Source of the DNA: DASSNU01 sp035701265
GTDB lineage: Bacteria > Gemmatimonadota > Gemmatimonadetes > Gemmatimonadales > Gemmatimonadaceae
Length of the DNA stretch: 64,000 nt
Assembly (NCBI GenBank): GCA_035701265.1
Contig: DASSNU010000002.1
Span: 310,001 to 374,000 of the forward strand
Direction of reading: 5' to 3'
The position numbers and the translations under genes are program-made. Under the pieces are notes generated by a model. It had not been told where the DNA came from and did not search any database. It saw only the letters and a list, made by a program, of their open reading frames with translations. Below are positions 46,380 to 54,682 of the stretch, piece after piece. The stretch's first letter is position 1; every line of letters begins with the position of its first letter.

Positions 46380-47182
46380 TTCTTCCTCTCAGTGTTGGAA
46401 TCGTTGAGCGCCAGCACTTCCTGGCGGCTGTAGCCGTACTCCTCGATGGTGAACACGATCGACTTCTGTCGGATCGCGGCCACGCGCATGCGGCCGAGCT
46501 GCTGTCCGTTCTTCACGCGATACTGATCGTCGGAGGAACGGTCGCGCAGGACGGCCACGGAGTTCCCATTCGGGTCGTAGACGATGGCCGTGAGCACGAG
46601 GTCATCGAGCATGGGACGCAGCTCGCCCGTGGCCATGAGCGAGAGGAAGGGATCTCTCCTCCCGTCGCGCGTGTAGGCGAACGTCTCGCGCTCGATGGCG
46701 AATTCCGCGCGACCGCCGCGATCGGCAATGGACGTCTCGCGTGCGGAATCGCCGACGGGGTGCTGCGCCGCGGCGGACTGTGCGCGCGCGGATGCGGGGG
46801 GCGTGCCCGGCTTGGCGGCGACCTGCTTCGGTCCGGCCGCCGACGTGGGCGCGGCGTGCGATGCCGCGGCAGCCGGCTTCTGCGACGCGGGCTTCTGCGA
46901 CGCGGGCTGCTGCGCGGGATGCGACGTCGTACCGGCGCCCCTGGACGGCGTGCCGTGCGACGGTCCGGACGCGGGCGTGGTCGCGCGCGCGGCCGAGGTG
47001 TCGGCGCCGGTATTGGTCATCGCCGCGGTGTGGCGGTTGGTGGCCTGCACGGCGTTGGTGGCTGCCCGCTTGGCCACGCTGACCGGCGCGGACTGCGCCG
47101 CCACGGGCGTGGCGGCGACGAGCGCGGCAGCGACGGCGACCGCTGCGGCCAGCAGCGTGTGCGCACAGGAGGAGCGGGTCAT
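46376..47182 (-). CDS. pilP: PilP-like pilus assembly protein
   Basis: A 268-residue periplasmic protein that links the inner-membrane PilMNO complex to PilQ. A signal peptide (residues 1-29) precedes an Ala/Ser/Pro/Gln-rich spacer of about 115 residues with a repeated QKPAS unit. The C-terminal domain has the PilP pattern: AYTRDGRRDPFLSLM, LDDLVLTAIVYDPNGNSVAVLRD, YRVKNGQQLGRMRVAAI. The spacer is much longer than in Pseudomonas and may span a wide periplasm. Overlaps pilO and pilQ by four bases. Confidence 0.88.
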   Translation of the reverse strand: MTRSSCAHTLLAAAVAVAAALVAATPVAAQSAPVSVAKRAATNAVQATNRHTAAMTNTGADTSAARATTPASGPSHGTPSRGAGTTSHPAQQPASQKPASQKPAAAASHAAPTSAAGPKQVAAKPGTPPASARAQSAAAQHPVGDSARETSIADRGGRAEFAIERETFAYTRDGRRDPFLSLMATGELRPMLDDLVLTAIVYDPNGNSVAVLRDRSSDDQYRVKNGQQLGRMRVAAIRQKSIVFTIEEYGYSRQEVLALNDSNTERKK

Positions 47183-47817
47183 CGCGTGCCTCCACCGGCG
47201 GTGTTCATGGCGATGTCCTCGCTCTCGCTCGGCGACTTGCGCACCACGTACGTCTGGAGCTGCAGGTGCGCCTCGATCACCGCCTGGTTGGGCTTCTGGT
47301 GCGCCTCCGCCGCCTTCACGTTGTTCGGCGGCACCAGGCGGACGTTCGTGGGGAGGACAATGCGGGTGAGCGAGCCGACGTTCGTGAGGAACGCGGCGAG
47401 CTGATGGTAGCTGCCCAGCATGGCAATGTTGTACTTGTAGGTGGCGTACGACTCACCGTCGGTGACCGGAAGCGGATCCACCGAGGCGAGGTCGAGCCCC
47501 TCCTTGCGCGCCGCGGTGGAGATCTGCTCCAGCAGCGCGGGGACCTCGTTGCTGGTGGGGACGAGCGTCCGCACCATCGCGAGGTTCTTCTGGTACTGGT
47601 CCAACTGCGCCTTGAGCTCCTTCAGGTTGCCCTTGGCCATCTCGGCCTTGGCGCGCTCGTTCACGGCGTTGATGTGATCGAGCCGCTCCTGCTGCGCGGC
47701 CAGCTCCGTCGCCTTGGGGCGATAGACCGCGTACCAGTAGGCGCCGATGGCGAGCAGCATGACGAAGATGAGAGCGGCGAGGCCCTTCTCGCGCTGCGTC
47801 TTGATCTCGAGGGCCAT
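47179..47817 (-). CDS. pilO: PilO-like pilus assembly protein
   Basis: A 212-residue bitopic inner-membrane protein: a short cytoplasmic start, one span (GLAALIFVMLLAIGAYWYAVY, about 11-31), a periplasmic coiled-coil and the ferredoxin-like PilO domain (VPALLEQISTAARKEGLDL, YNIAMLGSYHQLAAFLTNVGSLTRIV). Forms heterodimers with PilN. It follows pilN by three bases and overlaps pilP. Confidence 0.93.
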   Translation of the reverse strand: MALEIKTQREKGLAALIFVMLLAIGAYWYAVYRPKATELAAQQERLDHINAVNERAKAEMAKGNLKELKAQLDQYQKNLAMVRTLVPTSNEVPALLEQISTAARKEGLDLASVDPLPVTDGESYATYKYNIAMLGSYHQLAAFLTNVGSLTRIVLPTNVRLVPPNNVKAAEAHQKPNQAVIEAHLQLQTYVVRKSPSESEDIAMNTAGGGTR

Positions 47818-47820
47818 GGG

Positions 47821-48579
47821 TTACCTCACCGACAGCGTGAAAGGCGTCTTCCGGATCACCGACGCATCCGGCACCTCGTACTCGGCGTCGACGGTGAATT
47901 CGGTGACTTCCTTGTTGTCCACGATGATGAGAGCGGACTTCACGAGCTGGACGTTCTGCAGGAACGGCGATGCCTCGAGCAGCCGCATGAAGCGCGTGAG
48001 CGCCTGGATATCCACCGTGTTCCCGATGATGCGCAGCTTCACCTGCGGCGGTCCGGCGGTGGAGTCGGCATCGGCCGCGGAGTCGGGCTTGGCGTTCTTC
48101 CCGTTCTTGGCTGCCGCCGCGGGACGCTGCGGGAGCGCGCGCTGCGGATCGTCGGTGGTGATGTTGGTCTGCTCGACGGACGTGAGCCACGTGTACGGCG
48201 GCAACGCACGGCTGATCTCATCGAGCAGGTGCGGCCAGACGTAGCGCTTGTCGTCGAAGGCGCTGATGAGCGCCATCTGCTTGAGCACGGAGTCGCGCTG
48301 CGTCTCCGCCTTGTGCTTCTCCTTGATGATGCTGGCGTAGCGGATGGAGTCCGCCTGCGCGCGCTGCAGTCCCTCCAGCAGCGTATTCGCTTCGGCGCGC
48401 GTCTTCCAGAACATGCCGCCGATGGCGAGGACGGCGATCACGATCGCCGCCATCGCGCCCGCCAGGAACGGATCCTTGACGCGCGCGGCCATTCCGGACA
48501 GCGCGCCCGACAGGTTCACGCCCGCGCCCCCGCTCCGGGCTTTCTTCCCGGATCCGGGGAGGAGATTGATCTCGATCAT
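47821..48579 (-). CDS. pilN: PilN-like pilus assembly protein
   Basis: A 252-residue bitopic protein. It opens with MIEINLLPGSGKKAR, the conserved cytoplasmic INLLP motif that binds PilM, followed by one membrane span (FLAGAMAAIVIAVLAIGGMF), a coiled-coil and a beta-alpha periplasmic domain. An Ala/Lys/Gly-rich insert around residues 155-175 is unusual. It follows pilM by 22 bases. Confidence 0.92.
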   Translation of the reverse strand: MIEINLLPGSGKKARSGGAGVNLSGALSGMAARVKDPFLAGAMAAIVIAVLAIGGMFWKTRAEANTLLEGLQRAQADSIRYASIIKEKHKAETQRDSVLKQMALISAFDDKRYVWPHLLDEISRALPPYTWLTSVEQTNITTDDPQRALPQRPAAAAKNGKNAKPDSAADADSTAGPPQVKLRIIGNTVDIQALTRFMRLLEASPFLQNVQLVKSALIIVDNKEVTEFTVDAEYEVPDASVIRKTPFTLSVR

Positions 48580-48601
48580 GGAAGCGTCGTCTCGGGAAGG
48601 A

Positions 48602-49645
48602 TCAGGCGACCTGGCGCAGCGCCAGCCCGATGGGGAGCATCAGGAGCGGCGCGACTTCGTCCATGACGAGCGAATCAAAAGCACCGTCACGGATGCGCAG
48701 TCGCTGCAACGGAGTCGCCTGCTCCACGGGAATGTGCAGTCGTGCGGCGAGTGCTTCGGTGAGTCCGGGAACGCGCGATCCGCCGCCGCAGGTGTACGCC
48801 GCCTTGAGCCGGCTGGCGGAGCGCGATGACGAGACGAGGAACGCCGCGGCGCGCTCGACGCCCACCGCGATCTCCTCGCCGCGTCCGGCGATCACCGAAT
48901 CGAGGTGCGGCGAGCGGTCGAACCCCTGGAGAAGCGCATCCGCTTCCTCGGCGCTCAGCCCGCGCTCGCGCTGCAGATCTTCGCGGAAGCGGCGCGTGCC
49001 GAGCGCGAGGTCGCGCGTGAGCAGCGGGACGCCGTCATCCAGGATGTTGATGTTGGTGACCTCGTGGCCGATGTTCACCAGGCACACCACGCCGGTCATG
49101 GCATCGGGGTAGTTGACCTCGAACGCGTTGTGGAGCGCGAACGCATCCACATCCACCACGCCGGGCGCTACCTCGGCATCGGTGAGCAGGCGCATCTTGC
49201 CTTCGATGAGCTCGCGCTTGGCGGCCACGAGGAGCACGCTCATCTCCAGACCATCGGCATCGGGGTCGAGGATCTGGAAGTCGAGCTCGACGGATTCCAT
49301 GTCGAACGGCACGTGCTGCTCCGCCTCCCAGCGGATCAGCTCGCGCGCCGCCTGCTCCTTCACGCGGTCGATCTGGATCTTCTTGATGATCACGTCGCGT
49401 CCGCCCACGGCGGTGACGACGTTCTTGGGCTTCTTGGTGACGCCGGCCATCGCGCTGCGGATCGCGTCGGCCACGATGCCGGGGTCCATGATCTCCCCTT
49501 CGACGATCGCGTCGGCGAGGAGCGGAGCGATGGCGACCTTGGTCAGCTCCGGCTCACCCCGGCCATGATCGACGACTGCCACCTTGATGAGGCCCGAGCC
49601 GATATCGAGACCGATTGTTGTCTTCTTTCGACCGAGGAGCGCCAT
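48602..49645 (-). CDS. pilM: PilM, actin-like pilus assembly ATPase
   Basis: A 347-residue cytoplasmic actin-like protein that binds ATP and the PilN tail. TTIGLDIGSGLIKVAVVDHG is the phosphate-1 motif; the phosphate-2 motif is VVCLVNIGHEVTNINILDDG, and YTCGGGSRVPGLTEAL is the adenosine motif. The ATG at 49645 gives the typical MALLGRKK start; the frame extends 19 codons further but without signal. It is the first gene of the pilMNOPQ unit. Confidence 0.95.
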   Translation of the reverse strand: MALLGRKKTTIGLDIGSGLIKVAVVDHGRGEPELTKVAIAPLLADAIVEGEIMDPGIVADAIRSAMAGVTKKPKNVVTAVGGRDVIIKKIQIDRVKEQAARELIRWEAEQHVPFDMESVELDFQILDPDADGLEMSVLLVAAKRELIEGKMRLLTDAEVAPGVVDVDAFALHNAFEVNYPDAMTGVVCLVNIGHEVTNINILDDGVPLLTRDLALGTRRFREDLQRERGLSAEEADALLQGFDRSPHLDSVIAGRGEEIAVGVERAAAFLVSSSRSASRLKAAYTCGGGSRVPGLTEALAARLHIPVEQATPLQRLRIRDGAFDSLVMDEVAPLLMLPIGLALRQVA

Positions 49646-50111
49646 GAGATGTCGCGAAGGTGAGAGGAGGCTGACACCGCACGCGCGAAGGACGCCGTTC
49701 ATGCTGCACGGTGTCTGACGCGCGCCAGACCGGTTCGTGCTATCTCACACACGACTGGTGGGGGGAGAGGTAACAGGATGTTGCAGCATGGACGGGGCGC
49801 CCCTGCGGTACGCGCGCGACACGTTACGTGCGGCGCCGACGCTGTCACGCAACGCACGGCAACCCCTTCGCGGCGTGGTGGATGGTAGGACGCGCCAGAT
49901 CGTGATTCGGCATCACTCGCCCGCCGCCTCCATCATCCGGCCGCGCGGCGCCCGTGTTGGGCGCATTTCGGCCGGCATTCGGGAGGTCCGGTACGGGGGC
50001 CGGCGCAGCACGCCAGCATTCAAAAGGGGCGAAAAGCGTGAGCGGCGGGGCTGGTGACCCCGCCGCTCTCACACCTGTTCCGACACGTGCGACCTGCGCG
50101 AACGGACAGCG
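49646..50111. other. intergenic region upstream of pilM
   Basis: About 465 bases with no supportable gene. It separates the pilin operon from pilMNOPQ and must hold the pilM promoter unless transcription runs through. The hairpin at 50038-50070 lies at its distal end. No sigma-54 -24/-12 match and no GEMM-like leader were found on the minus strand. Confidence 0.5.
50038..50070 (-). terminator. hairpin terminator after the minor pilin operon
   Basis: AGCGGCGGGG (50041-50050) and CCCCGCCGCT (50058-50067) form a 10-bp stem, extendable by one pair. Downstream on the minus strand the sequence runs CACGCTTTTCGCCCCTTTTG, with two short T-runs. It begins about 45 bases after the pilX-like stop. Confidence 0.7.
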
Positions 50112-51314
50112 CTAGAAGAGCTCCACCCAGGCACGCTGTCCGGCCAACATCGGCGTTGCGGCCGCCGTGAGCGCGGCGTTGAGTACGCAGCTCGAGTAGT
50201 TGATCACGGCGTTCCCGAGCACCGTGTTCTGATCGAGGTCCACGTTCGCCGCCATCACGCCGCCGTTGAAGTGTCCTCCCGTTCCGGTGGTCTTCAACAT
50301 CCCTCGCACGATCACCGGACCGAAGAACTCGGCGCCACCCTGGACGGAAAGGTCGCCTTCGACGAGCAGGATGCCCTGCCCGATCCCGCCAGAGAGCGAG
50401 AGATCGCCCTTGGCGTAGATGATCGGGAAGTAGTTGGCGCACGCGCCGGCCTTGGTCGGGTCGCCCCAGTTGCCGAGCGGCGTCGTGTTGCAGGTGCCAT
50501 CCGCATTGAGCTGCGGCGCCACACCGCCGGGCGAGCCACCGGCGGGAATGATCTTGCTCGCGGACGCTGTGAGCGTGGCCCAATCCATGTCGCCGTACTG
50601 GAAGTACGTGGACGTATCGGCCGCAGCGGGATCCTCCGCGACCTTGGGATCGCCGTCCAAGCAGCTCAGCGACTTACATCCGCTCGTGGACACCATTGAC
50701 ACATCCTGCACCGTGAGGCCCGGGAGCGCGGGCCCTGCGGCGGGGCATCCCCACCCGGAATAGACGTGATCGTTGCCGTCGATGAGCGAGCTGCCGCCGA
50801 TCTTGGTCGCGCCGCGCGAGGTGAGCGCGCCGAGGAACTTCATGTTCGGCGTGGCCAGCGTGACGAGCGCGCCGATGCGGCGGCGCGCCTCCGCGTCGGA
50901 GGTGCCACCCAGCGTGGCGATGCCTTCGGAGACGAGGAGAAAATCCTTGGTGTTGAGTCGGGTGAGGCGCACCGTGTCCGTCGCGCCGCTCCCCGGGCTG
51001 TAGACACGGGTGACCATCTGCCCGTTCCCCAGCATGCCGTTCCACTGCGTGTTCCACCCGGAATCGGCGATGCTCCCCGCGGTCGCGACCATGGCATACA
51101 TCCCGTACTCCGTGGCCGTGAGGGCGCGCGTCTCGAGCAGGGAGTTTCGCCCGATGCGGTATTCCTGCGTGGAGGCGAAGAACACGCCGGCGATGAGCGC
51201 GCCGATGACGACGATCGCGCCGATGGCGAGCGCGAGGGCGACACCCGGGCGGCGCTGCGACACCCCGTGCGAGGTGCCGTGCGAGATCGCCGCGCGATGA
51301 TGGGGCTGCGACAT
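50112..51314 (-). CDS. PilX-like pilus assembly protein with a beta-helix-like tail
   Basis: A 400-residue protein. After about 22 residues, RRPGVALALAIGAIVVIGALIAG matches the hydrophobic start of PilX-type minor pilins (a GVALAL rather than GFTLIE motif), followed by ASTQEYRIGRNSLLETRALTATEYG, typical of PilX. From about residue 290 short beta repeats appear (GDLSLSGGIGQGILLVEGDLSVQGGAEFFGPVIVRGMLK), suggesting a small parallel beta-helix. An AAGGAG ribosome site supports the start at 51314. Last gene of the minor pilin group. Confidence 0.8.
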   Translation of the reverse strand: MSQPHHRAAISHGTSHGVSQRRPGVALALAIGAIVVIGALIAGVFFASTQEYRIGRNSLLETRALTATEYGMYAMVATAGSIADSGWNTQWNGMLGNGQMVTRVYSPGSGATDTVRLTRLNTKDFLLVSEGIATLGGTSDAEARRRIGALVTLATPNMKFLGALTSRGATKIGGSSLIDGNDHVYSGWGCPAAGPALPGLTVQDVSMVSTSGCKSLSCLDGDPKVAEDPAAADTSTYFQYGDMDWATLTASASKIIPAGGSPGGVAPQLNADGTCNTTPLGNWGDPTKAGACANYFPIIYAKGDLSLSGGIGQGILLVEGDLSVQGGAEFFGPVIVRGMLKTTGTGGHFNGGVMAANVDLDQNTVLGNAVINYSSCVLNAALTAAATPMLAGQRAWVELF

Positions 51315-51346
51315 GGTCAGTCTCCTTGACGAACAGAGCATGAGCG

Positions 51347-52234
51347 TCAATTCCGGACAGCGATGCTGAACGCGATCGAGTCCTGATAGATCGCGTGCGC
51401 ACGCCCGGCCCCGCGCATCGCATCGCGCGACTCCGCGCGGGCGAGCACGTCGATCCGGGCGACCTGCGTGGGATCCGCGGTCACCTTGCCGTCGGCATCC
51501 AGATAGCGGAACAAGACGCCCGACGCATTGGATCCATCCACCGTGGCGTACGGGCCGGACACGGGCTGGATGGTCGTGCACTCCGGGCTCCGCCCGGGAA
51601 TGCAGTCGAAGTAGCCGAGATACCACCGGCGATCCGCCGCCTGATAGGCCTCGTACTGGGCCGTGTGGAAGAAGCGGATGGACGCCCCGGCGGGAATCGT
51701 GTTCGCCAGCGGGTCCGTGGTCACGAGCGTGATTCCGGCCGCCGCCTCGGTGGCGTCCGCCGTGTACGTGGGACAGTTCGCGCTCCCTCCGACCTTGGCG
51801 AGCTCGTACATGCGCCACTGGCTGGGGGAGACTCCGCTGTCGAAGATGACGATCGAGTCTCCCGCCACCGGCGTGGTGATCCACGACGTGAGCGCGTTGT
51901 CACGCTTGAGCGAGGTGGGCGGGATGACGATGATGCCATTCGCAGCATCCACGGTACACGCGATGGATGCGCCGATGGTCGCGCGAAAGTTGATTCCCCG
52001 GTCGGCGAACTTATGGATGTCGCCCGACGAGGGCGAGAGCGCGTGCAGCTCGCTCGGGAGCAGCTCGGCGATCTGGCGCATGCTCCCCCGGGCCTCCACG
52101 ATCTCGTTCGTGTCTCCGTAGAAGCGCTGCTGTCCCACGATCACGCTGATCAGCGCAGCCGCCACGAAGGAGAGCAGCACGAGCGTGATCATGAGCTCGA
52201 TGAGCGTGAACCCCCGCCGGGAGCGCGCGGTCAT
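51347..52234 (-). CDS. pilW: prepilin-type protein, PilW-like
   Basis: A 295-residue minor pilin. It begins MTARSRRGFTLIELMITLVL, with a short leader, the prepilin-peptidase site G-F and glutamate at position +5, then the hydrophobic helix. The C-terminal 260 residues are a beta-rich globular domain with several Cys and no recognised enzyme motif. Its ATG overlaps the pilV stop (ATGA). PilW-like proteins help initiate pilus assembly; the name is by position and N-terminus. Confidence 0.85.
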   Translation of the reverse strand: MTARSRRGFTLIELMITLVLLSFVAAALISVIVGQQRFYGDTNEIVEARGSMRQIAELLPSELHALSPSSGDIHKFADRGINFRATIGASIACTVDAANGIIVIPPTSLKRDNALTSWITTPVAGDSIVIFDSGVSPSQWRMYELAKVGGSANCPTYTADATEAAAGITLVTTDPLANTIPAGASIRFFHTAQYEAYQAADRRWYLGYFDCIPGRSPECTTIQPVSGPYATVDGSNASGVLFRYLDADGKVTADPTQVARIDVLARAESRDAMRGAGRAHAIYQDSIAFSIAVRN

Positions 52235-52683
52235 GGCTTGCATGCGACGAAGCTCCGGTAGGCCTGGTGCCGGGTGGCGCGGAGGTCGGTGAAGGTGATG
52301 CTGTCCACGGCGAAGTAGAGTTGCGCCCCCACCTGCTTGACCACCCACAGCTCCTCGATGCGGCGCGTGGTCTCCTTGCCGCCGGCGAGGTCCGCGCAGC
52401 GCGTGCTGCGCAGCTTCTCGAAGCGCGACTGCGCCACGTTGGCGGCCACGGTCTGGTAGCCGCCGCTGCCGATCATGCGCGAGACCACGGCCGCCGTGCT
52501 GGCGAGCCCGAGCACGCCCACGATCAGGATCATGACCGCGACGATCACCTCGATGATGGTGAAGCCGGCTCGCGCGCCCGCCACGGGGCGCGAACGGGAG
52601 CGCGCGGATGCGTGCCGAGCGCGCGATGCGCGGCGCGCGCGAACGGACGCGTGCGGCGGCACAAGAGGCGAAGGGGGAGTCAT
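52231..52683 (-). CDS. pilV: prepilin-type protein, PilV-like
   Basis: A 150-residue minor pilin. The cleavage site AGFTIIEVIVAVMILIVGVLGLAS is near residue 39, after an unusually long, Arg-rich leader (Pro/Ser/Arg-rich, 38 residues). The globular part is short and contains one Cys pair. The ATG at 52683 overlaps the fimT stop by one base (TGATG). The long leader is odd, but no later start codon keeps the pilin motif closer. Confidence 0.82.
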   Translation of the reverse strand: MTPPSPLVPPHASVRARRASRARHASARSRSRPVAGARAGFTIIEVIVAVMILIVGVLGLASTAAVVSRMIGSGGYQTVAANVAQSRFEKLRSTRCADLAGGKETTRRIEELWVVKQVGAQLYFAVDSITFTDLRATRHQAYRSFVACKP

Positions 52684-53138
52684 CAGAAGCCACACTGGGT
52701 AGTGGAGATCTTGCCGAGCCCGAAAATGCACACCGAGTCGCGCTCGGAGTCGCGCGTGACGACGATAGCGGTGGTCGCCGGAAGTGCGACAGCGAAACCA
52801 CGCGGGTTGTATGCAATCGTGTCGGGGCCGCTCAACGTCACGCTGTGCTCGGCGGCGAGGTCGCGTGGACGGCCGATCGTGTCCACCGCGCCGCCGGAGC
52901 GTGTGACGCGCACCCATACGACGTTGCCGGAGCGTACGAAGGTGGCCGTCCGCCCCGTCTGGATGGCGGCAGCGCGCGTCCGGGCCAGGTACGCGGCCAC
53001 GCTCTGCGTCGCCGAGCGGACGCCCAGCGAGGTCATCATGTCCGTGGCCTTGGGAAGGGCGATCACGGAGACGACGCCCATGATCACGATGACGATGAGC
53101 AATTCGGCGAGTGTGAATCCGCGTCGTGACGATCTCAT
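52683..53138 (-). CDS. prepilin-type protein, GspH/FimT-like
   Basis: A 151-residue pseudopilin. MRSSRRGFTLAELLIVIVIMG has a six-residue leader, G-F cleavage site and glutamate at +5. The rest has the GspH/FimT pattern with SVAAYLARTRAAAIQTGRTATF and a C-terminal Cys pair. The ATG follows an AGGAG ribosome site. It is the first gene of the minor pilin operon, lying 181 bases after the response regulator stop, with a possible sigma-54 promoter between. Confidence 0.88.
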   Translation of the reverse strand: MRSSRRGFTLAELLIVIVIMGVVSVIALPKATDMMTSLGVRSATQSVAAYLARTRAAAIQTGRTATFVRSGNVVWVRVTRSGGAVDTIGRPRDLAAEHSVTLSGPDTIAYNPRGFAVALPATTAIVVTRDSERDSVCIFGLGKISTTQCGF

Positions 53139-53175
53139 ACGCTCCTGCGGGTGTCGGAATCCGGAGCCGCCTGAT

Positions 53176-53190
53176 GCGCGCTGCGTGCCA
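53176..53190 (-). promoter_or_regulatory. possible sigma-54 promoter of the minor pilin operon
   Basis: TGGCACG on the minus strand (from 53190) is a full -24 element, and a GC dinucleotide follows with the correct 10-base gap to the -24 GG (53177-53176). The -12 element reads GCGCA instead of TTGCA. It sits about 40 bases upstream of the GspH/FimT start, and two sigma-54 activators are encoded next door. Confidence 0.35.
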
Positions 53191-53318
53191 GAGCGCAAGT
53201 GGTGGAGTACCAACGACAACGGCGATTCACCCGCTCCGCGAAGCCTGCAACAAGGTGCGAGGTTGCACCTTTTTGCGGACCTGCCGCGTGACATTGCACG
53301 GGCGTCCGCGTGCACCCA

Positions 53319-54677
53319 TCACTGCTCCAGACCGTACTCGCGGATCTTGTAGAGGAGGGCGCGGTGCGAGAGCTCCAGGAGCTGTGCCGCGCGCGTGCGG
53401 TTGCCACGCGTGCGATCGAGCGCGCGGCGGATCAGCGTGCGCTCGAGCGACTCGCGCTGGCGCTTGATGGAGAGGTCGTCGGGCGATTCGCTTCCGTTGG
53501 CGGACACCGGACCGCGACGCACGCTCTCCGGCAAGTGTGACGGCTCGATCGTCGTTCCGGAGGAGAGCACGAGCGCCTGCTCCACCGCGTTCTCCAGCTC
53601 GCGCACGTTGCCAGGCCAGTCGTAGGTCGCGAGCTGCCGCAGCGCCGCCGGGGAGAAGCCGCCAGCGTCGAACCCCAAGCGATCGGCGAAGCGCTGCAGG
53701 AAGTGCAGCGCGAGCTCGGGAATGTCCTCGCGCCGCTCGCGCAGTGCGGGCAGGTGGATGGGGACGACGTTCAGCCGGTAGTAGAGATCGCTGCGGAAGC
53801 GTCCGGCGGGGACGTCGGCAGCGAGGTCGCGGTTGGTGGCGGCCACCACACGCACGTTCACCGTGCGCACCGCGGTGGCCCCAACGCGGCGCACCTCTCC
53901 CTCCTGGAGCACGCGCAGCAGCTTCACCTGCAGCAACTGCGGGAGATCGCCGATCTCATCCAGGAAGATCGTTCCGCCGTGCGCTTCCTCGAACAACCCG
54001 GCCTTCTCCCCCACGGCGCCGGTGAACGCACCCTTCGCGTGGCCGAACAGCTCGCTCTCGAGCAGCGCTTCCGGAATGGCCGCACAGTTCACGGCCACGA
54101 ACGGACGCTCCGCGCGCGGGCTCGACTGATGGATGAGCCGCGCCACGAGCTCCTTGCCGGTGCCGCTCTCCCCCGTGATGAGCACGGTCGAGTCGTGGCG
54201 CGCCACCTTGTGCGCGACCTCGATGGCGGCGTGCAGCGCGCGGCTGCGGCCGACCAGACCGCCGTTGCCACGCAGCATCGTGAGCTCCGCCTCGAGCGAT
54301 TGCACGCGCCGGCGCAGCCGCTCGCGTTCGGCGGCCTTGCGGACCGCGAGGATCACCTCGTCCGGGCGGAAGGGTTTGCCGATGTAGTCGTACGCGCCCT
54401 TGCGCATGGCCTCGATGGCGGTCTCGATGTCGCCGTAGGCGCTCATCGCGATCACGAGCCCGCGCCCGCCGTTCGCGGCGTAGCGCTCGATCATCGCCAG
54501 TCCGTCCATACGCGGCATGCGCAGGTCGCAGAGCACGAGATCGGCCTCGCGCTCGGCCAGGCGGGCGAGCGCATCCTCACCGTCGCTCGCCTGCGAAACG
54601 TCGTAGCCTTCGGCAGCCAGAATCTGCGAGAGCGTGCGACGGAGCGATGGCTCGTCGTCCACGACCAGGAGACGCAT
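53319..54677 (-). CDS. NtrC/PilR-type sigma-54 response regulator
   Basis: A 452-residue response regulator. Receiver domain with acidic pair VVDDEPS and phospho-Asp in LVLCDLRMPRMDG (near residue 52), then the AAA+ domain with GESGTGKE, intact GAFTGA and LFLDEIGD, and a Fis helix-turn-helix (GNRTRAAQLLELSHRALLYKIREYGLEQ) at the very end. The ATG at 54677 is five bases after the kinase stop. It lies immediately upstream of the minor pilin operon, so it may activate it, like PilR. Part of a four-gene kinase-regulator-kinase-regulator run. Confidence 0.93.
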   Translation of the reverse strand: MRLLVVDDEPSLRRTLSQILAAEGYDVSQASDGEDALARLAEREADLVLCDLRMPRMDGLAMIERYAANGGRGLVIAMSAYGDIETAIEAMRKGAYDYIGKPFRPDEVILAVRKAAERERLRRRVQSLEAELTMLRGNGGLVGRSRALHAAIEVAHKVARHDSTVLITGESGTGKELVARLIHQSSPRAERPFVAVNCAAIPEALLESELFGHAKGAFTGAVGEKAGLFEEAHGGTIFLDEIGDLPQLLQVKLLRVLQEGEVRRVGATAVRTVNVRVVAATNRDLAADVPAGRFRSDLYYRLNVVPIHLPALRERREDIPELALHFLQRFADRLGFDAGGFSPAALRQLATYDWPGNVRELENAVEQALVLSSGTTIEPSHLPESVRRGPVSANGSESPDDLSIKRQRESLERTLIRRALDRTRGNRTRAAQLLELSHRALLYKIREYGLEQ

Positions 54678-54682
54678 CCCCG

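Noticed and set aside
49646..50035. c-di-GMP riboswitch or sigma-54 site upstream of pilM
   Set aside because: Both strands were read for GEMM core segments and for TGGCAC-N5-TTGC; no acceptable match.
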